A stretch of 64,000 bases of DNA from Lathyrus oleraceus (lineage: Eukaryota > Streptophyta > Magnoliopsida > Fabales > Fabaceae). Positions 23,620 to 33,083 of this stretch are shown one piece after another. Both the position numbers and the translations under genes were made by a program. Under the pieces are notes generated by a model, which worked only from the letters and a program-made list of their open reading frames with translations, did no database searches and was not told where the DNA came from. The number at the start of each line of letters is the position of its first letter. Within the stretch, counting starts at the first letter, position 1. The DNA is taken from NCBI RefSeq assembly GCF_024323335.1, contig NC_066581.1, positions 433,832,136-433,896,135 on the forward strand. Reading direction: 5' to 3'.

Positions 23620-25422
23620 ATGGCCCACACAAATGAAAGAGACAGTTACAATGCTAAGCCTCCTGTTTTTGATGGAGCAAAATTCGACTACTGGAAAGAC
23701 AGGATTGAGAGCTTCTTCCTAGGCTATGATGCTGATCTCTGGGACATTGTCACAGATGGATACACACCTCCCGTCTCAGAAAATGGAGTTGAAGTTCCCA
23801 GAAGTAAGATGTCAGAAGATCAGAAGCGTGTCTTCAAAAATCACCACAAGGCAAGAACCATACTTCTCAATGTTATATCTTACAACGAGTATGAAAAGAT
23901 CACCAACAGAGAAACAGCCAAAGACATACTTGACTCTCTGAAGATGACTCATGAAGGAAACTCCCAAGTCAAAGAGACAAAGGCTCTGGCGCTTATCCAG
24001 AAATATGAAGCTTTCAAAATGGAAGATGACGAAGCCATAGAGGTAATGTTCTCTAGATTCCAAACTCTTATTGCAGGTCTCAAGGTTCTAGACAAAGGAT
24101 ACACAACTGCAGACCACGTCAAAAAGATAGTCAGAAGTTTGCCAAAGAAGTGGAGACCCATGGTTACTGCCCTGAAGCTGTCAAAGGATCTGAACAATAT
24201 CAGTCTTGAAGAGCTTGTCAGTTCCCTCAGAAGGCATGAGATAGAACTAGAGGAAGATGAGCCTCAAAAAAAGAACAAGTCTGTAGCATTAAAGTCCAGA
24301 TCTGAAAGACGCAAATCTGACAGAACCAAAGCATTCCAGGCAGAAACTGAAGATGCTGATGACTCTGAACCAGAAGATTCTGATGATGAAGAAGAATTGT
24401 CCCTCCTGACCAGAAGAGTTAAACAACTCTGGAAAAAGAGGAACAACAACTTCAGAAGACCAAGACCCAAAGGGGATCGATCAGAATCAACCTCAAAAGG
24501 TAAAACTAACAAAGATATTACTTGTTATGAATGCAAAGAAACAGGTCATTACAGGAATGAATGCCCCAAGCTAAAGAAAGACAATCCCAGAAAAGAAAGT
24601 TTCAAGAAAAATACCTTCAGGACAAAGAAAAGACTAATGGCTACCTGGGATGATAGTGAATCTGACTCATCAGAATTTGACTCTGATGAACAGGCCAATA
24701 TGGCATTTATGGCTACCACATCCAGGAGCAGCTCAGATGAAGAATCTGAAGAGGTATTTTCTGAACTCTCTCGATCTGATCTAGAATCATGCTTGTCAGA
24801 AACTCTTAGCTCATATCAGAAATTAAAACAAAAGTTTAAAAATATAAAAGGCTGTCTTGGAGCAAAATTTGAAGAATGTGGCAAACTTGAGATGACAATT
24901 CTAAAACGAGAGGATGAAATCAGATCCTTAACATTACAAAGAGATGCAGCGAATAAAAATCATTTAGAACTGGAAGAAGTGTTATCTCAAGCTCCACAGA
25001 CTTCAAATACAATAATTTATAAATACGAAGAAGCCTTTCAAGAATTTCTGAAAAATGGGATAGGTAGGAGTGTCATGGCATCCATGATTTATGGAGTCAG
25101 TCAGAACAATAAAAAGGGAATTGGGTATGATCCTAAGGAAGATAAAACTTCTACTGGTGACCAACTTAAACCTCCGTTTTCATATCACTATACGCACACA
25201 CAAGAACAAAAATTTGAAAATGCTAGAAAACCCAAAGTTATAAGAAACTCTGGGAAAACTAATCAGAAAGGACCCAAGAAACTCTGGGTACCAAAAGATA
25301 AGATTGTTTATGTTGCAGATATCCTATGCAGCAAAGTTCAGACACCAGTCATGGTACCTGGACTCTGGATGCTCGCGACACATGACGGGAAGAAAGTCTA
25401 TGTTCCAAAGCCTGGAACTTAA
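23620..25422 (+). CDS. gag: Copia gag (600 codons, runs into pro region)
   Basis: Structural capsid/nucleocapsid protein. The ATG at 23620 lies about 70 bp after the PBS. Residues about 10-220 carry the copia gag fold (start motif PPVFDGAKFDYWKDRIESF, UBN2-like). The zinc knuckle CYECKETGHYRNEC begins at Cys302, preceded by basic and acidic patches. Residues about 360-470 are acidic with coiled-coil character. The last ~40 residues overlap the start of the protease, which is in the next frame (+1), so this frame ends at 25420-25422 soon after the overlap. In most SIRE elements gag and pol are in one frame, so this is probably a frameshift lesion in the overlap; programmed frameshifting is less likely. 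Confidence 0.9.
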   Translation: MAHTNERDSYNAKPPVFDGAKFDYWKDRIESFFLGYDADLWDIVTDGYTPPVSENGVEVPRSKMSEDQKRVFKNHHKARTILLNVISYNEYEKITNRETAKDILDSLKMTHEGNSQVKETKALALIQKYEAFKMEDDEAIEVMFSRFQTLIAGLKVLDKGYTTADHVKKIVRSLPKKWRPMVTALKLSKDLNNISLEELVSSLRRHEIELEEDEPQKKNKSVALKSRSERRKSDRTKAFQAETEDADDSEPEDSDDEEELSLLTRRVKQLWKKRNNNFRRPRPKGDRSESTSKGKTNKDITCYECKETGHYRNECPKLKKDNPRKESFKKNTFRTKKRLMATWDDSESDSSEFDSDEQANMAFMATTSRSSSDEESEEVFSELSRSDLESCLSETLSSYQKLKQKFKNIKGCLGAKFEECGKLEMTILKREDEIRSLTLQRDAANKNHLELEEVLSQAPQTSNTIIYKYEEAFQEFLKNGIGRSVMASMIYGVSQNNKKGIGYDPKEDKTSTGDQLKPPFSYHYTHTQEQKFENARKPKVIRNSGKTNQKGPKKLWVPKDKIVYVADILCSKVQTPVMVPGLWMLATHDGKKVYVPKPGT

Positions 25423-25672
25423 AGACGCTGGATTCGTAGGCTTTGGAGGAGATCAGAAAGGAAGGATCAGAGGCTCCGGAACTATTGGTAATGGTACTCT
25501 TCCCTCTATATTTGATGTTCTTTACGTAGAAGGATTAATGCATAATTTGTTATCCATAAGTCAATTAAGTGATAACGGTTATGACATGATCTTTAATCAA
25601 AAAACATGTAAAGCCATAAATCAAAACAATGGTTCAGTCATATTCACAGGCAAGAGGAAAAACAATATTTAA
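25304..25672 (+). pseudogene. Copia protease segment, ends at an in-frame stop
   Basis: Aspartic protease of the polyprotein. The active site DSGCSRHMTG is coded at about 25358-25387, in the frame used by integrase/RT downstream and shifted from gag. Homology with the family starts inside the gag overlap; the first ATG of the open stretch is not a real start. The frame is closed by TAA at 25670-25672 but resumes immediately and reaches integrase, so the stop is a single nonsense lesion within one polyprotein. Confidence 0.85.
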
Positions 25673-28390
25673 AAAATTAATCTTTCTGATTTAAAAGAAC
25701 AAAATGTTAAATGTCTGATGTCTGTTCACGAAGAGCAATGGGTATGGCATAGACGCTTGGGCCACATTAGCATGAGAAAACTATCTCAGCTAAATAAACT
25801 CGAGTTAGTCAGAGGCCTACCTAAACTGAAGTTTTCTTCAGATGCTCTATGTGAAGCATGTCAGAAAGGAAAATTTTCAAAAACATCTTTTAAAAAGAAA
25901 ACTATTGTTACTACCTCTAAGCCTCTGGAACTTCTCCACATTGACCTATTTGGTCCTGTGAAAACAGCATCAGTCATTGGAAAGAAGTATGGACTAGTCA
26001 TTGTTGATGATTACAGTCGCTGGACATGGGTGAAATTCCTAAAGCACAAGAGTGAGTCTCACTCTGTATTCACTAGTTTCTGCTCCAAAGTGCAAAAAGA
26101 ATTTGACTCTAAGATTATCAGAGTCAGAAGTGATCATGGTGGGGAATTTGAAAATAAATCCTTTGAGGAATTATTTGACTCTAATGGAATATCCCATGAT
26201 TTCTCCTGCCCTAGAACTCCACAACAAAATGGAGTTGTAGAGAGGAAGAATAGGACACTCCAAGAGATGGCCAGAACTATGATCAATGAAACTAATGTGA
26301 CAAAGCACTTTTGGGCCGAAGCTGTAAATACAGCGTGTTACATTCAGAATAGAATCTCCATAAGACCTATTCTGGATAAGACGCCCTATGAACTGTGTAA
26401 AGGAAGGAAACCAAACATTTCATATTTTCATCCATTTGGATGTTCTTGCTTTATTTTAAACACTAAAGAACATCTGAACAAGTTTGATTCCAAAGCACAG
26501 AAAGGTATTATGTTAGGATACTCAGAACTCTCTAAAGGCTACAGAGTATTCAACACAGAAACCAAAATTGTGGAAGAATCAATTCATGTCAGATTTGACG
26601 ATAAGCTTGACCCTGAAAAGTCAAAGCTAGTTGAAAATTTTGCGGATTTAGAAATCACTCTTGCAGGATCTGATAAAGCTCCAGAAGCAACTGCCACTCA
26701 GAACTCTGAGGAAATTAATTCCCCAGTAATCCCAAAGAAAGTTAAAAGTCGTATCAACGTATCTGAAGATTTGATTCTGGGCAACAAGGACGAACCTGTC
26801 AGAACCAGATCTACCTTCAGGACCTCTGAAGATACTCCTCTGGGACTAGTGTCTCTGATCGAGCCTACGTCCTATGATGAAGCACTTCAAGATAACGACT
26901 GGGTTTCAGCCATGCAAGAAGAATTAAATCAATTCACAAAGAATGATGTATGGGATCTTGTTCCTAAGCCCAGAGGCACTCACGTTATTGGAACCAGATG
27001 GGTATTCAGAAACAAGCTGAATGAGAAAGGAGAAGTCGTCAGAAACAAAGCTCGACTGGTAGCTCAAGGTTACAGTCAACAAGAAGGTATTGACTACAAT
27101 GAAACCTTTGCTCCAGTCGCAAGGTTAGAATCTATTCGTCTTCTTGTCTCTTTTGCTATAAACCATTCTATAAAATTATATCAAATGGATGTCAAGAGCG
27201 CATTCCTTAATGGTTATATATCAGAAGAAGTGTATGTCAACAAACCTCCAGGTTTTGAAAATCCAAAATTTCCAGAACATGTCTTTAAACTTAAAAAATA
27301 TTTATATGGACTTAAACAAGCTCCCAGAGCTTGGTATGAACGTTTAAGCAATTTTCTTCTGGAACACAATTTTATCAGAGGAAAAGTTGACTCCACACTC
27401 TTCTGTAAGAACCTTAACAATGATCTCATGATATTCCAGATATACGTTGATGATATTATTTTTGTTTCAGCTAACGCCTCTGTTTGTCAAGATTTCTCTA
27501 AGTTAATGCAGGCAGAATTTGAAATGAGCTTAATGCAAGAACTAAAGTTCTCTCTGGGAATTCAAATTAATCAAACTTCAGAAGTCACGTACGTTCATCA
27601 AAGCAAATATATTAAAGATGTTCTGAAGAAATTTGACATGGCTGACTGCAACTCTGCAAAAACTCCCATGCTTCCAACATGCATTCTTGAAAAGGAAGAA
27701 GTAAGCAAAAAGGTTTGTCAGAAGCTCTATCGAGGTATGATAGGCTCTCTTCTCTATCTAACTGCTACTCGACCTGATATTCTCTTTAGTGTCTGTCTCT
27801 GTGCCAGATTCCAATCAGATCCTAGAGAAACTCACTTAACAGCAGTTAAGAGAATTCTCAAATATCTGAAAGGAACTCCTAACCTGGGCCTGATGTATGA
27901 GAAAACATTAGAGTATAGACTTTCGGGTTACTGTGATGCAGATTATACAGGAGATAGACTAGAACGAAAAAGCACATCTGGAAATTGCCAGCTCCTAGGA
28001 AACAATCTGATATCCTGGGCCAGCAAGAGACAATCAACTATCGCTCTATCTACTGCAGAAGCAGAATACATCTCAGCATCACTGTGCACAACTCAGATGC
28101 TCTGGATGAAGAATCAGTTAGAAGATCTGCAAATCTTCGAGAGTAACATTCCTATCTTCTGTGATAACACTGCTGCCATTTGTCTAAGTAAGAATCTCAT
28201 TCTACACTCCAGAGCTAAGCACATTGAAATAAAACATCATTTTATCAGAGACTATGTTCAGAAAGGGATAGTAACATTGAAGTTCATTGATACAGATCAT
28301 CATTGGGCAGATATATTTACTAAGCCTTTAGCGGAAGATAGATTTCTTTTTATCTTAGAAAATCTGAACATTCAAAATTGCCCTGAATAA
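25673..28390 (+). CDS. pol: Copia pol: integrase, reverse transcriptase, RNase H
   Basis: Large uninterrupted frame; numbering below is from the ATG at 25718 (890 residues), although the polyprotein reads through from upstream. Integrase zinc module: H11, H16, C45, C48. Integrase core: D76 (HIDLFGP), D139 (RSDHGGEF) and E175 (GVVERKNR), giving the D,D35E spacing. A GKGY-like C-terminal part precedes RT. RT from about residue 395 contains TRWVF, LYQMDVKSAFLNG, LYGLKQAPRAWYE and YVDD at 576-579. RNase H near 740-870 contains YCDADYTGD, ALSTAEAEY and HIEIKHHF. All catalytic residues that I can check are present, making this the best-preserved coding region in the window. Confidence 0.95.
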   Translation, partial: KINLSDLKEQNVKCLMSVHEEQWVWHRRLGHISMRKLSQLNKLELVRGLPKLKFSSDALCEACQKGKFSKTSFKKKTIVTTSKPLELLHIDLFGPVKTASVIGKKYGLVIVDDYSRWTWVKFLKHKSESHSVFTSFCSKVQKEFDSKIIRVRSDHGGEFENKSFEELFDSNGISHDFSCPRTPQQNGVVERKNRTLQEMARTMINETNVTKHFWAEAVNTACYIQNRISIRPILDKTPYELCKGRKPNISYFHPFGCSCFILNTKEHLNKFDSKAQKGIMLGYSELSKGYRVFNTETKIVEESIHVRFDDKLDPEKSKLVENFADLEITLAGSDKAPEATATQNSEEINSPVIPKKVKSRINVSEDLILGNKDEPVRTRSTFRTSEDTPLGLVSLIEPTSYDEALQDNDWVSAMQEELNQFTKNDVWDLVPKPRGTHVIGTRWVFRNKLNEKGEVVRNKARLVAQGYSQQEGIDYNETFAPVARLESIRLLVSFAINHSIKLYQMDVKSAFLNGYISEEVYVNKPPGFENPKFPEHVFKLKKYLYGLKQAPRAWYERLSNFLLEHNFIRGKVDSTLFCKNLNNDLMIFQIYVDDIIFVSANASVCQDFSKLMQAEFEMSLMQELKFSLGIQINQTSEVTYVHQSKYIKDVLKKFDMADCNSAKTPMLPTCILEKEEVSKKVCQKLYRGMIGSLLYLTATRPDILFSVCLCARFQSDPRETHLTAVKRILKYLKGTPNLGLMYEKTLEYRLSGYCDADYTGDRLERKSTSGNCQLLGNNLISWASKRQSTIALSTAEAEYISASLCTTQMLWMKNQLEDLQIFESNIPIFCDNTAAICLSKNLILHSRAKHIEIKHHFIRDYVQKGIVTLKFIDTDHHWADIFTKPLAEDRFLFILENLNIQNCPE

Positions 28391-28869
28391 ATTGTGCCTC
28401 TGAAGATGTAAAATGAGACTCTGACATAAATAAATGAGCTTCTGTCTCTGACTCTGATACTTCTACCAAGTTAAGAAGATATCTGAGTTAGAAATCTCCA
28501 GGAACCAATCCTTTGGTATTCCTGAAGATCAGATACATCAAACCACGTGGAGCACTTAGCGTCTAACCTTGGAACTTCTAGACAGCTGTCCAGAAGAAAT
28601 TCAAAGGCCAGACGTTTGAGATCTCCTCGAGCAGTGTGCATACTGTCGGGATTAGACATTCGTTAATGAGCCATAATCATTTTTCCCCCAAGCGTGCTAA
28701 CTTGGTTTTTGTGCTAACGCTGTTTTGTGTGTCGTTTTGCATGTGTTTTTGTTTAGGGTTTTTAAACACTCCTCTCACACTTCACACACTTTTCACTCTC
28801 ACTCACTCTCAAACCTATTCTCTGAAGCATTTCTGCAAGCAGTTCATCTTCAACTCATCTTCATCAACA
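28391..28869 (+). other. Copia spacer between pol and env-like ORF
   Basis: Non-coding stretch with CTGA/CAGA-rich short repeats like those of the LTR. The open frame of the next gene technically begins at 28636, but the codons before 28870 are a Cys/Phe-rich stretch with no sign of conservation, probably 5' leader. A splice acceptor for a subgenomic env-like RNA could lie here; none was identified with confidence. Confidence 0.6.
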
Positions 28870-31158
28870 ATGGATGCTCAACAACAACAAGTTTTCAACT
28901 TTTCTCAACAAATGGAATCAAACACCACAACCCAAAGCACAAGCATTCCCACTCCAACAGTTACAGGCGTAACCATTACTCCAGTGTACAAGGAACCCCA
29001 TGTTCTTGATCGTGAGCCTCATATCAACCTGGCAACTCCCTTTGAGGGACTGGAAGTTTTATGTGAATCACTGGTAGACTTCAACAACATGAAAAGGAAT
29101 GGAGTAGATCTTACTGAAGAACTTCGTCAACAAGGTTGGGAAAACTACTTTCAACGGCTCTATGGCCCTGTTTACCCATACCTCATCAAAGAATTCTGGA
29201 GATTTGCTGACGCTGATGACCATTTCATCGTCTCCTACGTGTTGGGGGTCAAGATAGTGATTACTGAAAAGTCAATTGCTTCTTTACTGAACATGGAGAA
29301 AACTGGAGGAAGAAGGATCTACGACATCAACCCTAAATCAAAGTACATTGCTCAAGTAATCAATCCCACCATCTTCAAACTCAACACTGAAGGCAATCCA
29401 TCAAAGAACAAAGAACTTCATCAGAACCTCAGAGTATGGCTCAAGATCATTCTGGGAACCATTCATCACCGCCCAGCATCAAACTCCTCTGACTACATCA
29501 ATACAGATCAGAAGTGCATTCTGTATTGCATTCACAAGGGTTTGAAGCTCTGCCTCCCAGCACTACTCTTCAAGTATCTCAGAGACTCTGTACGGGAGAC
29601 CAGAAACAACATGAAACCCATAACCTACATCCATCTGGGAAGACTTCTGTCTGATGTTCTGATCGAAAATGGGCTTGTAGATCATCTGGAGAAGAACAAA
29701 CTTATGGAAGATCTGGCGATAGATACTGGAAGGCCTCTGAACGCCAGAAATCTGAAGAGTATGGGAATTCTGAAGAAGATTCAATTCAAACCCACGTTGG
29801 ACACCTCTTGGGACGCCTTGAAAGATCAGAGGAAGCTGCCACATGGTCTTGCAAGGTTCTACAAGAATGAACCCAGAGAAGCAATCCTTCACTATATGCA
29901 GCGTCTGAAGGATGAAGGAGTAGACATCTCTGACTTCAGACTAGACGATATGCTAGATTCAGAATCAGACTTTGTCAAGTTCAAAAGAGGTGCCTCTGAA
30001 AAGAAGTCTTCAAAGGCAAAGAAAGCAAGGCTAGAAGAAACTTCTGAAACAAGATCTCCAGCGCCTCTGCAAGTAACTACTGGTAAGTCTGCTCCCTCTA
30101 TTCCCTCTGAACCTCCTGTGGCTTCCTCTAATCCTCTCCCAGCACCTATCTACACCACCTCTGAAACCCCACCTTCTACAACCAGAACCTCACAACCTCT
30201 ACCCAAATTTAATCTCGCCCATACGTCCCTACCTTTATCTGAAGCTGAAGAAATGAATCAAACCACTTCCTCCTCTTCAGTCCCATAATCACCCCCATAC
30301 CTTATCCTCTCCTCTGACCCAGAACCTTCTGACCCCGCTTCTCCCACTTTAGCCCACCTTTATTCTCTAAACCAAAACTCACAACAATCACAACAACCTC
30401 CACCTGAACCTGAAGTCACTTCACCACCCCCAGAACAAACAACCAACAACCCTTCTGAAGCCCAAACCTCTGACATCACCCCCCAAAACACTTCCGCTGA
30501 ACCTGAACCTCTAACATTAAACCTAAGCCCTCCAACCTCTCCACCTCAAACCTCTGAACCTGATAATTCCCTGCCTACCCTAGAGGAAGCCATAATGTTG
30601 TTCGCAGGGACTTCAGTACAGAAGGTCAAGTCTCTGACCATTAACTCTGGCATCAGTGATGATCCTGACTCTGTAAGGGCACACTGGAACAGGGTCATTG
30701 GCTGGATGACCTTTGAGGCCTTCAAACTGAAGCACATCTCTGAGCAAGTCAGAAACGACTTCATCAAAGATGCTGAGGCAAGACTACAGGAGAGACTTGC
30801 CAGAGAAGCTGAAGAAGAAGCTAGGAGGCAAGAAGAAGAAAAAGCTAGACAAGCAGAAATCCAAAGGGCCAAGGAAGCTGAGGCTAAAGCTCTAGTTGAT
30901 GCTGTTGCTGCTGCTGCTGCTGAAGCTGAAGCAAAGGCAGCTGCAGAAGCTGAAGCCAGAGCTGCTGAAGAACTTAGTGCGCTGACTTAGGGGGAGTCCT
31001 CTTCTGTCATTCCCATGGTTCTCAAGACACTTGAAGAACTTCAGAAAGACCAGAAGGAACTCAGAGCCAGAATGGACAAACAGGACACCGTCAACGACAA
31101 CATTCAGAACATGCTGGCTCAACTGCTTCAGAGAATGCCTCCGCCTCCCAACCCTTAG
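28870..31158 (+). pseudogene. Copia env-like ORF (two internal stops)
   Basis: Extra ORF after pol that marks SIRE/Maximus elements; often called env-like, although a fusion or entry role has not been shown. I chose the ATG at 28870 (MDAQQQQVF) as start because it lies in good context after the spacer. Residues about 40-370 form a globular part (WENYFQRLYGPVYPYLIKEF) that resembles the Transposase_32 'putative plant transposon protein' family. A Pro/Ser/Thr-rich linker follows, then a Glu/Ala-rich coiled coil (about 30760-30980) and a final short coiled coil. Stops lie at 30286-30288 and 30988-30990; the same frame continues past both to TAG at 31156-31158. The upstream Phe/Cys-rich stretch could mimic a signal peptide but precedes the likely start. 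Confidence 0.85.
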
Positions 31159-31543
31159 GCACTTAGGATTTTTTTTGTTTGTTGCCTTGTTTTCCTTGTT
31201 CTGATGTTTGTTTGTTTGCTTTCTTGCCATTGTCTCTGTTGCTCTATTATCTGAATATAATATCTTTTTGATTATTTTGTTTAAGTCTTTTTGATTCTGA
31301 CAAAAAGGGGGAGAAATCAATATAGCTCTGATGAAAATTGCCAAATACCCTAAGCACTCTGCAACATGCTTTTATTAAAAATAAATTCATCTAACATTGG
31401 ACTTAAGAAATTTCAGATAGTATCGAAACTTCATTGCTTGGAAGCTCTGGTAAGAACTTTTGAACTCCCTAGCTCATCTCAGGGGGAGCTCCTGATCTGA
31501 TATTTCCTGTTTCATCTGCTATTTAAGTTTGTTTTGTCATCAT
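31159..31543 (+). other. Copia 3' untranslated region
   Basis: T-rich non-coding segment between the env-like ORF and the polypurine tract, with two GGGGGA runs (about 31307 and 31481) besides the real tract. Nothing coding is visible. Confidence 0.7.
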
Positions 31544-31557
31544 AAAAAAGGGGGAGA
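31544..31557 (+). promoter_or_regulatory. Copia polypurine tract
   Basis: AAAAAAGGGGGAGA directly before the right LTR, the expected primer for plus-strand DNA synthesis. Confidence 0.93.
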
Positions 31558-31558
31558 T

Positions 31559-32596
31559 TGTAAGAACAAAAATTGTTCTACAACAAATTCCATGATTTTG
31601 ATGATAACAAAGGATGAAACCAAAAATGGCACCCTAACGAAAAGTTTCTAAGTGTGCAGGAGTCTAAGGAAAGAAGGAAGAGATCTGATGACGTCATCAG
31701 ATACAGAATCATATCAGATACAAATTATCAGAAGATTAGAAGCATCTGAAGTAGAAACACGCTCAAGAAGTTCTAACTCTGAGCAAAACAGCAGAATATC
31801 AGAAGCATCTGAAGAAGAAGTGCACTCTAGAAGTTCTGACTCTGAACAACGGTATATCATTCCAGAAGCTCTCAGCTTCATCTGAAGACATCATCAGAAC
31901 TCCTTAAGATAAACATCAGAAGCTCCGAATCAACACAGCAAGATTCCAAGATTCCCAGAGTCACGCAGACTTTGATAATGGATTTCCTAATATAGAAAGA
32001 GTAACGTTAACTTCAAACTCAAATGGAAAGGAACTATATTTGGAAAGAAGTTATTCGGGGAGACAAAGTTGTTTTGGCAAGAAACAACAGAAGTTATGGC
32101 ATTAATTCCTATTCAAGACAAATTATCTGCCATCAATTTCAACGGTCCTTTCACTCCTATATAAAGGACAACAATCAACATTGAGAGGCGCGCAAGCATA
32201 CAGTGAAACATTCTCTCTCTCTCTCAATCTTTCACAAAGCTTTTGCTTAGAACGTGAAACACTCTTTTGTTCTTACTGTTGTAATATTTGCTTATCTTAG
32301 AAGCACTCTAGATTACATAGTCGTTTTATCTAGTGTTTTAATTCCTCAAGTGACTCTGCGCAGTCTGTATACTTGAGAGGACTAAGAGATCTTTCTCTTA
32401 GACGTTGGTTGTAAACAATCTTTCAAGATTAGTGGATTAAGTCCTTGTTGAAGGCGAAATCACCTTGGCCGGGTGGACTGGAGTAGCTTTGTGTTATAAG
32501 CGAACCAATATAAATTCCTTGTGTGGTCTTTATTTTGAAAAAGCGCTTATTTTCCAAAACAATTCAAACCCCCCTTTCTTGTTTTTCTCACCTTCA
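31559..32596 (+). repeat. Copia right LTR (1038 bp)
   Basis: TGTAAGAAC...CACCTTCA. By hand alignment it differs from the left LTR by about 20 substitutions, one single-base indel and the 36 bp missing on the left, i.e. roughly 2% substitution. The TATA box TATATAAA is at 32158-32165, followed by a CT repeat. The right target duplication TGAGT is at 32597-32601. Confidence 0.97.
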
Positions 32597-32601
32597 TGAG
32601 T
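32597..32601. repeat. Copia target-site duplication, right copy (TGAGT)
   Basis: Exact repeat of 22532-22536; directly after the right LTR. Confidence 0.97.
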
Positions 32602-33083
32602 TTCTCCCATTTGCTTTGCAAGAGTACCGTAAATCCATCAACACTTCAACAGGGGCAACCCCTTTCTCACTTGTATATGGTATGGAAGTTGTGCTCCCAG
32701 TAGAGGTTGAGATCCCATCATTGCATGTTTTGATGAAAGCCAAGTGGACAGAAGCTGAGTGGTGCTAGACCAGGTAGGTTTAGCTGAATTTAATTGAAGA
32801 GAAGAGGTTGACTTCCATGTGTCATGGTCAATTGTACCAGCAGAGAATGAAGAAGGCATTTGATAAAAAGGTCAGGCCTCGTGTGTTCAGAGAAGGTGAC
32901 TTTGTGCTCAAGAAGATTCTATCTTTCAAACCCGATGCTAGGGGAAAATGGACTCCTAATTATGAAGGTTTGTATGTTGTTAAGAGAGCCTTTTTAGGCG
33001 GTGCTTTGATACTTACAACTATGGAAGGTGAAGAGTTTACTCGTCCTGTGAATGCTGATGCAGTCAAGAAATATTCCGCCTAA
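32597..33083 (+). pseudogene. Ogre C integrase C-terminus (after copia insertion)
   Basis: Continuation of the integrase interrupted at 22536: after the duplicated TGAGT the sequence codes LPFALQEYRKSINTSTGATP, then a short stretch with stops near 32766-32780. An open stretch 32808-33083 follows with QRMKKAFDKKVRPRVFREGD and the C-terminal GKWTPNYEGLYVVKRAF motif that ends Ogre/Tat integrases. The terminal stop is at 33081-33083. Confidence 0.9.

Larger units (their letters stand above)
22537..32596 (+). mobile_element. SIRE/Maximus-type Ty1-copia retrotransposon, 10,060 bp
   Basis: Full-length element with two LTRs, a Met-tRNA PBS, gag, pro-integrase-RT-RNase H, an additional env-like ORF after pol, a polypurine tract and a 5-bp target duplication. 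Integrase before RT and the YVDD type of RT define Ty1-copia. Size near 10 kb and the extra ORF place it in the SIRE (Maximus in legumes) lineage. The LTRs differ at about 20 positions plus one 36-bp deletion by hand count, so it is much younger than the Ogre it sits in. Three in-frame stops and one frame change make it defective as read. Confidence 0.95.

Noticed and set aside
28636..28869. Possible N-terminal extension of the env-like ORF, with a hydrophobic Phe/Cys-rich run resembling a signal peptide
   Set aside because: Composition is that of a T-rich leader; the downstream ATG at 28870 has a convincing hydrophilic family-like start. The extension is open by chance as far as I can judge.
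30595..30990. Separate Ala/Glu-rich coiled-coil protein
   Set aside because: It is in the same frame as the env-like ORF, between two in-frame stops, and is the tail of that ORF rather than an independent gene.
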